Positions 63,215 through 64,000 of a stretch of DNA of 64,000 nucleotides are shown here, piece by piece. A program made the translations under genes and the position numbers. Position 1 is the stretch's first letter. Each line of letters opens with the position of its first letter. The stretch covers positions 399,561 through 463,560 of the forward strand of contig NZ_AQUY01000002.1 in assembly GCF_000372445.1 (NCBI RefSeq), written 5' to 3'. The notes beneath the pieces are model-generated. The model made no database searches. It saw only the letters and a program-made list of their open reading frames with translations, and was not told the origin of the DNA. The DNA comes from Corynebacterium ulceribovis DSM 45146 (lineage in GTDB: Bacteria > Actinomycetota > Actinomycetes > Mycobacteriales > Mycobacteriaceae).

Positions 63215-64000
63215 ATGACGCAGATCATCATCAGCGGTGTGGTGGCATTCCTGGTTTCGGTGTTTCTCACCCCAGTGCTGATTAAGAAATTCTCCGACGG
63301 CGGAATCGGCCAGGAGATCCGCGAAGATGGCCCTGCCAGCCACTTCGTCAAACGCGGCACCCCAACCATGGGCGGCATCGCAATCATCATTGGTTTGTTG
63401 GCCGGTTACATCGCCGCGACCGGCATCGGTTTTGCCACCACCGGCTACGGCCCATCGGCCTCCGGCCTGCTAGTTCTCGGCCTGACGCTGGCCATGGGTG
63501 CCATTGGCTTTGCCGACGACTCCATTAAAGTCTTCAAAAGCCGCAACTTGGGTCTGAACAAAACCCAGAAGCTGGTGCTGCAGTTCGTCGCCGCGATTGC
63601 CTTCGGCCTGCTGGCGCTGCTGTTTAAAGACGACATGGGGTACACCCCAGCGTCGACGCACCTGTCCTTCATCCGCGACCTGGACACCGTCAACATTGCG
63701 ATTGGCCCAACCATCGTTGGTGTCGTCATCTTCTTGGCGTTCATCTACATTCTGGTCGCCGCTTGGACCAACGCGGTGAACCTCACCGACGGCCTTGATG
63801 GTTTGGCGGCCGGCACCATGTCGATTCTGCTGGGCGCCTACACGTTGATTACTTGGTGGCAGTTCCGCAATAGCTGCTCCTCGGACATCATCGGCGGCTG
63901 CTACGCCGTCCGCGACCCGTTCGACTTGGCGCTCATCACTGCCGCAGCCCTCGGCGGTTGCCTCGGTTTCCTGTGGTGGAATGCGCACCCAGCAAAGATT
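63215..64000 (+). CDS. mraY: Phospho-MurNAc-pentapeptide translocase, 3' end outside window
   Basis: The open frame from ATG 63215 runs for 262 codons to the right edge without a stop. It has several membrane helices, [15 protein letters not shown] (47-61), the aspartate pair in FADDSIKV (99-106) and the catalytic [12 protein letters not shown] (189-200). MraY links phospho-MurNAc-pentapeptide to undecaprenyl phosphate to form lipid I at the membrane. The start lies two bases after murF. An unusual Cys pair ([16 protein letters not shown]) lies in the loop near the right edge. Confidence 0.96.
   Translation, partial: MTQIIISGVVAFLVSVFLTPVLIKKFSDGGIGQEIREDGPASHFVKRGTPTMGGIAIIIGLLAGYIAATGIGFATTGYGPSASGLLVLGLTLAMGAIGFADDSIKVFKSRNLGLNKTQKLVLQFVAAIAFGLLALLFKDDMGYTPASTHLSFIRDLDTVNIAIGPTIVGVVIFLAFIYILVAAWTNAVNLTDGLDGLAAGTMSILLGAYTLITWWQFRNSCSSDIIGGCYAVRDPFDLALITAAALGGCLGFLWWNAHPAKI

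Overview
The window reads as a moderately high-GC Corynebacterium chromosome. The gene order is a corynebacterial/mycobacterial core: glnA; lipA-lipB-E2; pepA/ilvE; ltsA-ctaC-ctaF; ctaE-qcrCAB; trpD; NlpC/P60 hydrolases; pimB'; class II aroG; pknL with a homolog of the mycobacterial gene Rv2175c; mptA-idsA; lppM; then the mraZ-rsmH-ftsL-ftsI-murE-murF-mraY cell-division/wall cluster. Mannosyltransferases (PimB', MptA), the LtsA amidotransferase and a meso-DAP-type MurE fit a mycolata envelope. The species cannot be fixed by eye.

Layout. 1-4.1 kb is an accessory segment: the end of a histidine-phosphatase gene, a divergent NaeI-type restriction endonuclease / C5-cytosine methyltransferase pair, a short stretch with repeated TGGACAAT words, and an AT-richer SIR2-like gene. 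4.3-10.9 kb: glnA with its terminator, an RDD membrane protein, a SucE-type exporter, a DUF4191 protein, lipA and lipB. 11-21.3 kb: a triple-lipoyl-domain E2 (with a recent 366-bp internal duplication), pepA, ilvE, a small acidic repeat protein, a degenerate CobT-like protein, a DUF3043 protein, enoyl-CoA hydratase and acyl-CoA ligase. 21.5-25.8 kb: HesB-type Fe-S carrier, ltsA, ctaC, ctaF. 25.9-29.1 kb: a three-gene iron-type ABC importer behind a DtxR-like box. 29.2-33.6 kb: ctaE-qcrC-qcrA-qcrB, with terminator and likely promoter. 34-42.6 kb: trpD, an exonuclease/GIY-YIG fusion, two NlpC/P60 genes (the first behind a CRP/GlxR-like palindrome and a c-di-AMP riboswitch), then pimB', a ROK glucokinase, plsC and RNase AS in one tightly packed run. 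42.6-54.5 kb: aroG, pknL and its divergent partner, mptA, a CrtI-like desaturase, idsA, a MetF-like reductase, lppM, GNAT, HEPN and DUF3040 genes. 54.6-64 kb: a GyrI-like protein and the start of the division/wall cluster, with three 10-bp-spaced GTGGG repeats before mraZ; mraY runs off the window.

The genes form functional groups. LipA/LipB lipoylate the E2 next to them. CtaC/F/E and QcrCAB build the bc1-aa3 respiratory supercomplex. PimB', MptA, IdsA and PlsC serve envelope lipids and lipoglycans. The dcw genes and NlpC/P60 hydrolases handle peptidoglycan synthesis and remodelling. The least ordinary parts are the NaeI/SIR2-like segment, the CrtI-like gene inside the idsA-mptA operon, the E2 duplication, the degenerate orphan CobT-like gene and the stacked control upstream of the first NlpC/P60 gene.
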